A stretch of 64,000 nucleotides of DNA from VAZQ01 sp963739385 (GTDB lineage Bacteria; Pseudomonadota; Alphaproteobacteria; Rhizobiales; Xanthobacteraceae). Below, in pieces: positions 52,233 through 61,479 of this stretch. A model generated the notes under the pieces. That model ran no database searches and was not told the origin of the DNA. It saw only the letters and a program-made list of their open reading frames with translations. Both the position numbers and the translations under genes were made by a program. Position 1 is the stretch's first letter, and each line of letters begins with the position of its first letter. The stretch is from the NCBI GenBank assembly GCA_963739385.1, contig CAVUAI010000063.1, positions 109,482 through 173,481 of the forward strand, in the 5' to 3' direction.

Positions 52233-53220
52233 GGCGGCGCGAGTTCATCACGCTGCTCGGCGGCCGGCGGCGGCGTGGCCGCTCGCGGCGCGCGCGCAGC
52301 AGGGCGAGCGGATGCGACGCATCGGCGTGCTGATGGCCGCCACCGCGGACGATCCGGAATATCAGCCCCGCATGCGGGCGTTCCAGCAGGGGCTGGCGCT
52401 GTTGGGGTGGACCGAGGGCCGCAACGTGCGGGTCGACACCCGCTGGGCGGGGACCAATGCCGATGACATCCGCAAGCACGCGGTGGAATTGGCCGCACTC
52501 GCGCCGGACGCAATCCTGGCTGGTTCTGGCACTACGACCGTGGCGCCGTTGCTACAGGCGACCCGCACCGTGCCGATCGTATTCGTGGTTGTCATCGACC
52601 CGGTCGGGGCCGGTTTCGTTGCGAGCTTGGCGCGCCCGGGCGGCAACACCACCGGCTTCCTCATGTTCGAATACGGCCAGAGCGGGAAATGGCTGGAGGT
52701 GCTCAAGCAGATCGCGCCGGGGGTCAAACGAGTGGCCGTCCTTCGCGATCCCACCATAGCCTCCGGGATTGGCCAGCTCGGCGCCATTCAGTCCGCGGCG
52801 CCCTCACTCGGGATGGAAGCGAGTCCGGTCAACGTACGCGACGTCGGCGAGATCGAGCGCAACATCGCCGCCTTAGCGCATTCCTCGAATGGCGGCGTGG
52901 TCGTGACGGCGAGCCCCGAGGCGTCGCGTCATCGTGATCTGATCGTCACGCTCACGGCCCGGCACCGATTGCCCGCGGTCTACCCCTACCGCTCCTTCGT
53001 CATCGACGGTGGCCTGATCTCCTACGGGCCTGATATGGTTGATCAGTACCGGCGCGCAGCCGGCTACGTCGGTCGCATTCTCAAGGGCGAGAAGCCTGCG
53101 GACCTACCTGTGCAGGCGCCAACCAAGTTCGAGTTGGTCATCAACCTCAAGACCGCCAAGGCGCTCGGGCTCGACGTGTCGCCACAACTCCTAGCTCGCG
53201 TCGACGAGGTGATCGAATGA
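52229..53220 (+). pseudogene. ABC substrate-binding module 28, leader frameshifted
   Basis: As in 27995, one G is missing in the GC-rich leader tract (near 52265), and the body is entirely open from an internal ATG at 52312 (302 residues: MRRIGVLMAATADDPEYQPR to LLARVDEVIE). Same subfamily as 27995, 29939, 49288 and 60478, with AAGYVGRILKGEKPADLPVQ. Without the leader the protein would stay in the cytoplasm. Confidence 0.8.
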
Positions 53221-54202
53221 GACGGCGCGAGTTCATCACGCTGCTCGGCGGTGCGGCGGCGGCGTGGCCGTTGGCGGCGCGCGCGCAGCAGCCGGCGATG
53301 CCGGTGGTCGGGTTCCTCAATCTCGCTCCCCCGGCCCATTGGCGCACCTCGTGGCCGCGTTCCGGCAGGGCCTGAACGACGAAGGCTTTGTTGAGGGCAA
53401 GAACGTCGTCATCGAACCTCGTTTCGCCGAGAACCAATCGGATCGCCTGCCGGCGCTGGCAGCGGAACTCATCGGACGGCGGTAACGGTACTAGCTGCGA
53501 CCGGCGGCACGGCCTCGGGGCTTGCTGCCAAGGCAATGACCACGACAGTACCTGTCGTGTTCACCACAGGCGACGACCCGGTCAAGGTCGGACTGGTGTC
53601 GAATCTGAGCCGGCCAGACGGCAACCTCACCGGCATCAGTGTTTACAACGCAAGGCTTCGGCACAAAGCGGCTCGGCTTGCTGCACGAACTGCTTCCCGC
53701 TGCCACCACGATTGCCTTCGTTGTCAATCCGAATAATCCCGAAACCGAAGACGAAGCCGACGACGTGCGCGAGGCCGCACGCATGCTCGGCATTCAAATC
53801 CTCACCGCCAACGCCAGCACCGAAAGCGACTTCGATTCCGCCTTTGCGACATTCGTCCGACAGCGAGTCGCTGCGGTGATCATGGCATCCGATACCTACT
53901 TCGACACGGTCCGCCGCAACCAAGTTGCCAAATTAGCGGTGCGCCATTCGCTGCCCTCGATCCACACCTCGCGCGCGCAGGCCGAGGCCGGCGGTGTGAT
54001 CAGCTATGGAGCCAGCATCCCCGGCCTTTATCGTCAAGCCGGCAGCTATGTCGGGCAAATCCTCAAGGGTGCCAAGCCTTCCGACCTGCCGGTGCAACTC
54101 CCTACCAAGTTCGAGCTAATCATCAACCTCAAGACCGCGAAGGCTCTTAAACTTGACATCCCGGCGAAGCTGCTCGCCCGCGCCGACGAGGTGATCGAAT
54201 GA
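53217..54202 (+). pseudogene. ABC substrate-binding module 29, several frameshifts
   Basis: Leader and PAMPVVGFLNL are in frame one, HLVAAFRQGLNDEGFVEGKN to ELIGRR in another, TTVPVVFTTGDDPVKVGLVS in a third, and GFGTKRLGLLHELLPAATTI to LLARADEVIE (53639-54202) is open. At least three indels. Common subfamily. Conserved blocks all survive, so the damage is recent. Confidence 0.8.
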
Positions 54203-55167
54203 AGCGGCGCGAGTTCATCACGCTGCTCGGTGGCGCGGCGGCGGCGTGGCCGCTCTCGGCGCGCGCGCAGCAGCCGCCGATGCCGGTGATCGGGTTGCTC
54301 CGCGCGGGACAAATGGACGAGAAAGGCTTGACGGCGTTCCGACGGGTTTGAGCGAACTGGGCTATGTGGAAGGCCGCAACGTCGCCGTCGAATTGCACGC
54401 GACCGAGCAGTATAATCGCCTGCCGCCCCTCGCCTCCGAGCTGGTTCGGCGGCAGGTGGCTGTGATTTATGCAAGCACCCTGCCTGCGGCCCTCGCGGCC
54501 AAGACCGCAACCGGGACAATTCCCATTGTCTTCTCAATCGGCGGCGACCCCATCGAGGCGGGCCTCATTACCAGCATGAGCCGACCAACCGGCAACCTCA
54601 CGGGAGCAACCATTTTCCTCGGCGAACTGCTGCCGAAACGGCTGGGGCTGCTGCGCGAGCTGGTGCCCTCCGCCAAGCGCATCGGCGTGCTCCTCAACCC
54701 GAACAATCCGAATTCGGAGGCACGGTCGAGAGACGTGCGGGAGGCGGCACGCACGTCGGTCAACGGATCCTCGTTGTCCAGGCCGGCAGCGAGCGCGATT
54801 TCGTTTCAGCGTTCGCAATGCTTGTTCAGCAGCGTGCGGGTGCACTCGTCGTCAGCGACGATCCGTTCTTCAGTGTCTACAGCGAGCAAATCGTGGCGCT
54901 GGCCGCGCGCCATAGACTTCCCGCGATCTACTTCTTCCGCTTAGACACCGTGAACGGTGGTCTGATGAGCTACGGAGTTAGCATTGACGACCAGTATCGT
55001 CAGGCCGGCACCTACGTCGGCCGCATCCTCAAGGGCGAGAAACCGGCCGACCTGCCGGTACTGCAGCCGACAAAGTTCGAGTTCGTGATCAACCTCAAAA
55101 CCGCCAAGGCGCTCGGCCCGAGTCCCGCCGACGCTGCTCGCCCGTGTCGACAAGGTCATCGAATGAG
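54199..55167 (+). pseudogene. ABC substrate-binding module 30, several frameshifts
   Basis: The leader frame stops after QMDEKGLTAFRRV. GLSELGYVEGRNVAVELHAT to VREAART is open in a second frame and VQQRAGALVVSDDPFFSVYS to NLKTAKALG in a third. The C-terminus is also shifted (PSPADAARPCRQGHR), so that, as at 50230, the frame passes through the joining block into the next leader. Two read-through fusions of the same kind therefore exist. Confidence 0.8.
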
Positions 55168-56156
55168 GAGGCGCGAGTTCATCACGCTGCTCGGCGGCGC
55201 GGCGGCGTGGCCGGTGGCGGCGCGGGCGCAGCAGGGCGAGCGGATGCGGCGCATTGACGTGCTGATGGCATTCTCGGAGAGCAATCCGCAATTCCGCTCC
55301 CTGATCGAGACATTCATGCAGGGCCTAACGCGATCGGGCTGGGTAGACGGTCGCAATGTACAAATCGATGTTCGTTGGGCCGGTGGCGATGTGGGCCGGA
55401 TGCGGGCCTTCGCGAAACAGCTGGCCGAACTTCAGCCCGATGTGATCCTGGCAGGCACACTTGCTACTGAGGAGGCTGGAAAAGGAAACACGTCCGATGC
55501 GGTGGGTGTTGGTGATTGTTACTGATGCGGGTGGTGCGGCGCTAGTATGAAGGCGGTCTGGCACGGGGGCGGGTAAAGCGCGGCGTTAATCGATGTGGAA
55601 GCGCCGATGGGTGGTAAGTGGTTGGAGTTGCTCAAGGAGATAGCGCTACGCGTCGAACGGGCGGTAATCATGTTCAATACTGATAAGGCGCACGGTGGCG
55701 GGATATATTTACTGGGTTTATTCGAAAACGCCGCACGATCACTGGCGATATTGCCGATCACCGCTCGTGTCCGCAGCGATGCCGAAATCGAGGCGACGCT
55801 GGCCTCGCTTGGCCGCGAGCAAGCTGGCCTCGTAATCATGACTGACTAATTTAATGGCGATCCATCAGGCAACGATCATTTCGGCGACAGCCCGCAATAA
55901 TGTCCCGGCCGTTGGCGCCGACCTCCCGACTTTTGCCAAGGACGGCGGTCTGCTCGCATATGGAGCGAGTTTCCCGGATATTTTTCGTCGTGCGGCCGCC
56001 TACGTCGACCGCATCCTCAAGGGCGACCGGCCAGCGGAGCTGCCGGTACAGGTGCCGACCAAGTACGAGCTCGCCATCAACCTCAAGACGGCCAATGCAC
56101 TCGGCCTGGACATCCCGTCGTCGCTTCTCGCCCGCGCCGACAAGGTGATCGAGTGA
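55163..56156 (+). pseudogene. ABC substrate-binding module 31, broken in three
   Basis: The first piece (leader, RMRRIDVLMAFSESNPQFRS, DVRWAGGDVGRMRAFAKQ) ends at 55525 after a scrambled segment. The hinge is deleted. A second piece, GGKWLELLKEIALRVERAVI to GLVIMTD, stops at 55849. A third, 55854-56156, has GGLLAYGASFPDIFRRAAAY to LLARADKVIE. The joining block at its end reads GATCGAGTGA, giving the next module a GTG start. Confidence 0.8.
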
Positions 56157-57133
56157 GGCGGCGCGAGTTCATCACGCTGCTCGGCGGTGCGGCTGCCGTC
56201 TGGCCGGTCGCGGCGCGGGCGCAGCAGCCGACGACGCCGGTGATCGGCTTCCTACACAGCGAATTGCCAGCCACATATGCGGGACCGCTGGCTGCATTTC
56301 GCCGCGGTCTTACCGAAACTGGCTATGTCGAGGGTCGGAACTTTGCGATGGAGTATCGCTGGGCCGAGGGTCAGTCTCAGCGACTCCCGGCGCTGGCGGC
56401 CGATTTAGTCAGGCAGCAGGTCGCCGTCATCGCGACGCCTGGCAGCAACGTTGCGACGCTCGCGGCCAAGGCGGCGACGTCAACGATCCCGATCGTTTTT
56501 TTGATCGCCAACAACCCGGTTGAGGTTGGACTTGTCGCCAGCTTGAACAAGCCGGGTAGCAATCTCACGGGTGTGACCTCGTTGAACGTCGAGGTAGCAG
56601 CGAAGCAGCTGGAGCTGCTGCACGAATTGGTTCCCCTCGCCACGAGCGTCGCGTTGCTGGTCAATCCGAGCGGTCCGCTCGCCGAGCCTGCCACGAGAAC
56701 CGTGCAGTCGGCGGCCCGCATCCTCGGGCTGAGAGTGCAAGTCCTTCATGCCAGCACCGAACGCGACTTTGATAGTGTTTTTGAAACCTTGGTAAAGCTG
56801 CAAGCGGGCGCGCTCGTGATTGTACCCGATTCCCTCTTCACGAATTGGCGCTAACAACTGGGTCTACTGGCCGTCCGGCACGCGGTGCCAGCAGCCCCCG
56901 TACCGCGACTTCGCCGCGGCGGGTGGCTTGATGAGCTACGGAAGCAACAATGCCAAAGCTTATCGTCTGTCTGGCGTTGTCACCGGCCGGGTTCTGAAGG
57001 AGAAAGGCCAGCCGAGCTCCCGGTGATGCAGTCCACCAAAGTCGAACTGATCATCAACCTCAAGACAGCCAAGACCCTCGGCCTAACTGTTCCGCCGTCG
57101 TTGCTCGCCCGCGCCGACGAGGTGATCGAATGA
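56153..57133 (+). pseudogene. ABC substrate-binding module 32, nonsense and frameshift
   Basis: Open for 233 residues (PVIGFLHSELPATYAGPLAA, NNPVEVGLVASLNKPGSNLTG, LNVEVAAKQLELLHELVP), then a TAA at 56852 where CAA (Gln) is expected. The rest, QLGLLAVRHAVPA onward to LLARADEVIE, is present but in part shifted. Common subfamily. KPGSN in place of RPGGN shows the hinge loop had already drifted. Confidence 0.82.
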
Positions 57134-58119
57134 GGCGGAGGGAGTTCATCACGCTGCTTGGCGGCGGGGCGATGGTCTTGCCGAGTGTCGGATTAGCACA
57201 GCCGATCGAAAAGGTGCGGCGCGTCGGGGTGCTAATGACGTACCCCGACTACATCCGGAAGGGCAGATCCGCGCGCAGGCGTTTCAGCGAGGACCCGAAA
57301 AGCTAGGTTGGACGGTCGGACGTAATCTTGAGATAAATTATCATTGGGGCGTCGGCGATGTTGATTGACGTGATCCGCCGCCGCGGAACTGTTGAAACTG
57401 GCACCAGACGCGGTCCTGGCCAATGGCGGGCAGGCGGCGCGGGTGTTGCAGCAGGCGACCGGAACAATCCCCATCGTATTCATCGGCGGTGGCGGCGATC
57501 CGGTTGCCGAGGGCTTCGTGCAAAGCCTGGCGCGGCCCGGCGGCAACGTCACCGGTTTCACCGTCCTTGAGCCAAGTCTAGGAGCGAAACTGCTGGAACT
57601 GCTCGTGGAGATCGCACCCCGCCTCGCGCGCGTCGTCGTGATGGTCAACCAGGACAATCCCAGCCCCGTGCGACTTGCCGCTTCGGCAGCATCCGCAGCC
57701 CAAAAATTCGGGGTGGAAGTGATCACGGCCTCGTTTCGAGGAGCCGCGGAGATCGAAGCGGCGATGATGGCAGGGGCACGTGAGCCGGCATTTGGTTTGA
57801 TAATTCCTGCGGATCCCACCACAAACGCGCATCGCAAACTGATCGTCGAGTTGCGGCTCGGTATCGGCTACCGGCGATCCATGCATTGCGGGCCGCGACC
57901 GTCGAGGGCGGGCTGATGTCCTACGGCGTCGATCTTCCCGATCTGTTCCGGCAGTCGGCGGCTTATGTCGACCGCATCCTAAGCGCGCGAAGGCCGGACG
58001 ATCTGCCGGTTCAGCTGCCGACGAAATTCGAGTTCGTCATCAACCTCAAGCCCGCCAAAGCGCTCGGACTCGAAGTTTCGCCCATGCTGCTCGCGCGCGC
58101 TGACGAGGTGATCGAATGA
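57130..58119 (+). pseudogene. ABC substrate-binding module 33, several frameshifts
   Basis: The leader is altered (MRRREFITLLGGGAMVLPSV). The first frame ends after 57 residues. LAPDAVLANGGQAARVLQQA, GGGDPVAEGFVQSLARPGGN and VTGFTVLEPSLGAKLLELLV follow in another frame; the last part (GGLMSYGVDLPDLFRQSAAY to LLARADEVIE) is in a third. Its joining block ends in a tiny frame (ATGATGTGA) instead of a leader; the next gene is a TctC-type protein. Confidence 0.8.
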
Positions 58120-58121
58120 TG
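58090..58121 (+). repeat. Trimmed joining block before the TctC gene
   Basis: CTCGCGCGCGCTGACGAGG then TGATCGAATGATGTGA: the array ribosome site and ATG are kept but open only a two-residue frame. The TctC gene starts 25 bp later with its own GGGAGGTG site. A similar arrangement occurs at 61443-61469. Confidence 0.6.
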
Positions 58122-58143
58122 TGAAGCGAGAGGGAGGTGTAAA

Positions 58144-59124
58144 ATGAAACTTCCCCGCCGTACATTCTTGCATATGGCCGCGGGCGCTGCTGCGCTTCCG
58201 GCCATGTCACGGATCGCGGGCGCGCAAGCCTATCCGACGCGGCCGGTGCGCATAATTGTCGGGCAGGCTGCCGGAAGCGGATCGGACACAGTCGCCCGTC
58301 TAATCGGTCAATTTCTATCGGAGCGTCTCGGTCAGCCATTCGTCGTCGAGAACCGACCAGGCGCGGGCGGAAACATCGCCACCGAAGCGGTCGTGCGTTC
58401 GCCGCCAGACGGCTATACGCTTCTCTTGGTCAATTCATCGAACACCATCAACACAACTCTTTACGACAAACTGAATTTCGATTTCATCCGCGACATCGCG
58501 CCGATCAGCGAAATCGCCCGCTTCTCCTTCGTCATGGAGGTTAATCCATCGGTTCCGACCAAGACCCTCCCAGAGTTCATCGCCTACGCCAAAGCCAATC
58601 CGGGCAAGATCAACATGGCATCGGCCGGCAGCGGGTCTACGCACCACGTTGCCGGCGAGTTGTTCAAAATGATGGCCGGTGTCGAAATGGTCCATGTGCC
58701 ATATCGCGGTTCGCCGCCCGCGCTTACCGATCTCTTGGCTGGCCAAGTGCAGGTAATGTTCGATGCTACGCCCTCATCGCTTCCGCACATTAAAACCGGC
58801 AAGTTGCGCCCGCTTGCGGTGACCACGGCGACGCGCTTGGAAGTACTGCCCGATGTTCCGACAGTAGGAGACTTTGTTCCGGGCTACGAAGCGAGTTCAT
58901 GGCTTGGTTTTGGTGCGCCGAAAAATACGCCCGCTGCGGTCGTTGATCGGCTCAACAAGGAGATCAATTTGGCGATTTCCGACGCCGCCATCAAAGCGCG
59001 CCTCGTCGATCTTGGGGGATTGGTGCTACCTCCGAGTTCCCCCGCTGAGTTTGGAAAGTTTCTGGCCAGCGACACCGAAAAGTGGGCGAGGGTCATTCGG
59101 ACGGCAAACATCAAACCAGAGTAG
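58144..59124 (+). CDS. Tripartite tricarboxylate transporter (Bug/TctC) substrate-binding protein
   Basis: A 326-residue exported protein, structurally unrelated to the COG2984 modules. Leader MKLPRRTFLHMAAG with a twin-arginine motif and cleavage before YPTRPVRII. Bug-family blocks: RPVRIIVGQAAGSGSDTVAR, FVVENRPGAGGNIATEAV, ADPPDGY-like SPPDGYTLLL, HVPYRGSPPALTDLLAGQVQ, LRPLAVTTATR and LGFGAPKNTPAAVVDRLN. Such proteins bind carboxylates or aromatic acids and usually work with TctA/TctB, which are not here. Complete, at the end of a decayed run. Confidence 0.92.
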   Translation: MKLPRRTFLHMAAGAAALPAMSRIAGAQAYPTRPVRIIVGQAAGSGSDTVARLIGQFLSERLGQPFVVENRPGAGGNIATEAVVRSPPDGYTLLLVNSSNTINTTLYDKLNFDFIRDIAPISEIARFSFVMEVNPSVPTKTLPEFIAYAKANPGKINMASAGSGSTHHVAGELFKMMAGVEMVHVPYRGSPPALTDLLAGQVQVMFDATPSSLPHIKTGKLRPLAVTTATRLEVLPDVPTVGDFVPGYEASSWLGFGAPKNTPAAVVDRLNKEINLAISDAAIKARLVDLGGLVLPPSSPAEFGKFLASDTEKWARVIRTANIKPE

Positions 59125-59404
59125 AGCGCGCCCGCTGACATTCCATAGCGTTTCATTCCGCGAATGGCGGGCGCTCGCGACCGCACCGGCGAGATGACCG
59201 AATGATCGGGACGTGATTTCGCTGATTGGGGCAATTCCCGGAAGTGCCCGCCCCGCCCATCTATGTCGGCTTTCGGGGGGTAGACCGGCCGACATCAGCT
59301 CAGCGAGAGTTCTTCGCATTTTCATCCACCCTGCCGAGCGGCACGCGCACCGTGCTGGGCTCCCCCCAATCGGGGGTTTGGACGTGGTGGCAGTAGCCAC
59401 CCTT

Positions 59405-59436
59405 ATTCAGAACAATTCAGGTCCGCCCGTAAGACT
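59405..59436 (+). promoter_or_regulatory. Upstream element, copy F (short form)
   Basis: ATTCAGAACAATTCAGG then TCCGCCCGTAAGACTTGCC: both hexamers are perfect but the CCCCAAGG part is changed. It lies 64 bp before module 34. The stretch 59125-59404 shows no gene. Confidence 0.5.
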
Positions 59437-59498
59437 TGCCGGCCACTCTATGGCAGGTTGAGCGTGCAGTAGACCGACTTTAAAAGGGGAGGTCCGAC

Positions 59499-60473
59499 AT
59501 GAGACGGCGCGACTTCATCACGCTGTTCGGCGGCGCGGCGGCCGCGTGGCCACTGGCGGCGCGGGCGCAGCAGCCGGCGATGCCGGTGATCGGGTTCCTC
59601 AACAGCGCATCGGGGGACCTATTCACACAGTTCGTGCGCGCCTTCCACCAGGGCCTAAGTGAAATCGGCTATGTCGAGGATCGAAACGTTGTCGTCGAGT
59701 ATCGCTGGGCAGAAGGACAATACGAACGTCTGCCGGCGCTCGCGGCCGAACTGGTTCGTCGTCAGGTGAAGGTGATCGTAGCGACTGGCGGAAATCCTTC
59801 TGCTCTGGCGGCAAAGGCGGCAACCACGACGATCCCCATCGTGTTCAACATGGGCGACGATCCGGTAAAGGCTGGCGTCGTCGCAAGTCTGAACCGACCC
59901 GGCGGCAATCTCACGGGCGTTAGCATGTTGAATACGGAACTCCAGCAGAAGCAGCTGGAGGTGCTGCACGAGTTGATCCCTTCGGCAACCAATGTCGGAC
60001 TACTCATCAATCCTACGGGTCCGAATACCGAGTCCGTCTCAACGCTCGCGCAGGCGGCGGCCCGGGCGCTCGGACTACAGCTGCATATTGTTCGTGCGAG
60101 CATCGAGCCTGACTTCGATGCCGTATTCGCGCGCTTGGACCAATTGCGGGCCGGCGCCCTTCTGATCGGCCCTGATCCATTTTTCACAAGCCGGCTTCAA
60201 CAGCTCGCCGCCTTGTCAATTCGTCATTCGATGCCGGCGATCTATAGCAATCGTGAATTTCCCGTCGTTGGCGGTTTGATGAATTACGGAATCAGCATTA
60301 CGGACGTCTATCGTCTGGTTGGTGTCTACACCGGCCGGATTCTCAAGGGCGAGAAGCCCGCCGATCTCCCGGTGCAGCAGGTTACCAAAGTCGAACTGAT
60401 CATCAATCTTAAGACCGCGAAGGCGCTCGGCCTCGAAGTGCCACCGCCATCCTTGCCCGCGCCGACGAGGTGA
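59499..60473 (+). CDS. ABC substrate-binding protein, module 34 (first of short run)
   Basis: A 324-residue protein with its own ribosome site (GGGGAGG). FLNSASGDLFTQFVRAFHQGLSEIGYVEDRNVVVEYRWAEGQYERLPALAAELVRRQVKVIVATGG; hinge NMGDDPVKAGVVASLNRPGGNLTG. A small indel near 60450 changes its end from the expected SLLARADEVIE to PSLPAPTR, seven bases before the normal stop. Only the tail is altered, so it may still work. The DNA of the joining block is retained after it. Confidence 0.85.
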   Translation: MRRRDFITLFGGAAAAWPLAARAQQPAMPVIGFLNSASGDLFTQFVRAFHQGLSEIGYVEDRNVVVEYRWAEGQYERLPALAAELVRRQVKVIVATGGNPSALAAKAATTTIPIVFNMGDDPVKAGVVASLNRPGGNLTGVSMLNTELQQKQLEVLHELIPSATNVGLLINPTGPNTESVSTLAQAAARALGLQLHIVRASIEPDFDAVFARLDQLRAGALLIGPDPFFTSRLQQLAALSIRHSMPAIYSNREFPVVGGLMNYGISITDVYRLVGVYTGRILKGEKPADLPVQQVTKVELIINLKTAKALGLEVPPPSLPAPTR

Positions 60474-60477
60474 TCGA

Positions 60478-61461
60478 ATGATGGCGGCGCGAGTTCATCA
60501 CGCTGCTCGGCGGCGCGGCGGCGTGGCCGCTCGCAGTGCGGGCGCAGCAGGGCGAGCGGATGCGGCGCATCGGCGCGCTGATGAATACGACGGCCAATAC
60601 CGAGCAACAGCAAAGTCTGGTGGCGTTCCAGCAGGCGCTGCAGCGACTGGGCTGGACAGAGGGCCGCAACGTGCAGATGGATATCAGGTGGGCCGGCGGC
60701 GATGCTCGGGAAATTCGCAGGCACGCTGGCGAGCTGGTCGCACTGGCGCCCGACGTCATCGTGGCGACCGGCAACGCCGGGATGGTGCCGTTGCTGCAGG
60801 CGACGCGCATCATACCGATCGTTTTCAACAACGTCGCCGACCCGGTCGGCGGCGGCTTCGTCAAGAGCATGGCGCGGCCCGGGGGCAACGCCACCGGCTT
60901 CATTCAGTTCGAGTACAGTTTGAGCGCCAAATGGCTGGAAACGCTCAAGGAGATCATGCCGAGCCTGACGCGCGTGGCGGTGCTGCGGGACGCCGCCTTA
61001 GCGTCCGGGATCGGCCAGTTCGCCGTGATCCAGTCGGTCGCGTCGTCGCTCAGGGTGGAGACGAGCGCGATCGACGTGCGCGACACCGGCGAAATCGAGT
61101 CCGACATCGCGGACTTTGCGCGCACCGGCACTGGTGGGTTGATCTTAACATCAAGCGCGCTGGCGGTGGTTCACCGCAGCCTGATCATCACGCTGGCCGC
61201 CCGGCACAGGCTGCCGGCGATCTTCTATCGGCGCGCCTTCGTCGACGCCGGCGGCCTGATCTCCTACGGCTACGATGTCGTCGATCAGTACAGGCGCTCG
61301 GGCGGCTACGTCGATCGCATTCTAAAGGTGAGAAGCCTGCCGACCTGCCGGTGCAGGCGCCGACCAAATACGAACTGGTAATCAATGTGAAGACCGCAAG
61401 GCGCTCGGCATCGACGTGCCTGCCGACGGTGCTCGCCCGCGCCGACGAGGTGATCGAATGA
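60478..61461 (+). pseudogene. ABC substrate-binding module 35, leader and tail frameshifted
   Basis: The coupled ATG is followed by an extra TG (ATGATGGCGGCGCGAG), throwing the leader out of frame. The body is open from about 60536 (RMRRIGALMNTTANTEQQQS to YVDRILK) and the end is in the first frame again (LARADEVIE). Third member of the MRRIG subfamily with a broken leader and open body (see 27995, 52229). A frame covering the whole length exists but is not the protein frame. Confidence 0.8.
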
Positions 61462-61469
61462 AGAAGTAG
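61443..61469 (+). repeat. Trimmed joining block before the TctC remnant
   Basis: CGACGAGGTGATCGAATGAA then GAAGTAG: start codon kept, three-residue frame (Met-Lys-Lys). A separate GGAGGG site serves the TctC frame at 61480. Confidence 0.6.
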
Positions 61470-61479
61470 GAGGGTTCAA

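Noticed and set aside
10947..61461. CRISPR-like regular repeats (junctions every about 980 bp)
   Set aside because: The repeats are coding, about 100 bp long, and the spacing units are whole genes. No cas genes.
10947..61461. Integron cassette array
   Set aside because: No integrase and no palindromic attC-type site at the junctions. The repeats encode protein ends and leaders. The cassette comparison is only by analogy.
60478..61461. A 327-residue frame covering module 35
   Set aside because: Most of it (MMAARVHHAARRRGG...) is the wrong frame of a binding-protein gene. Only the last few codons are real.
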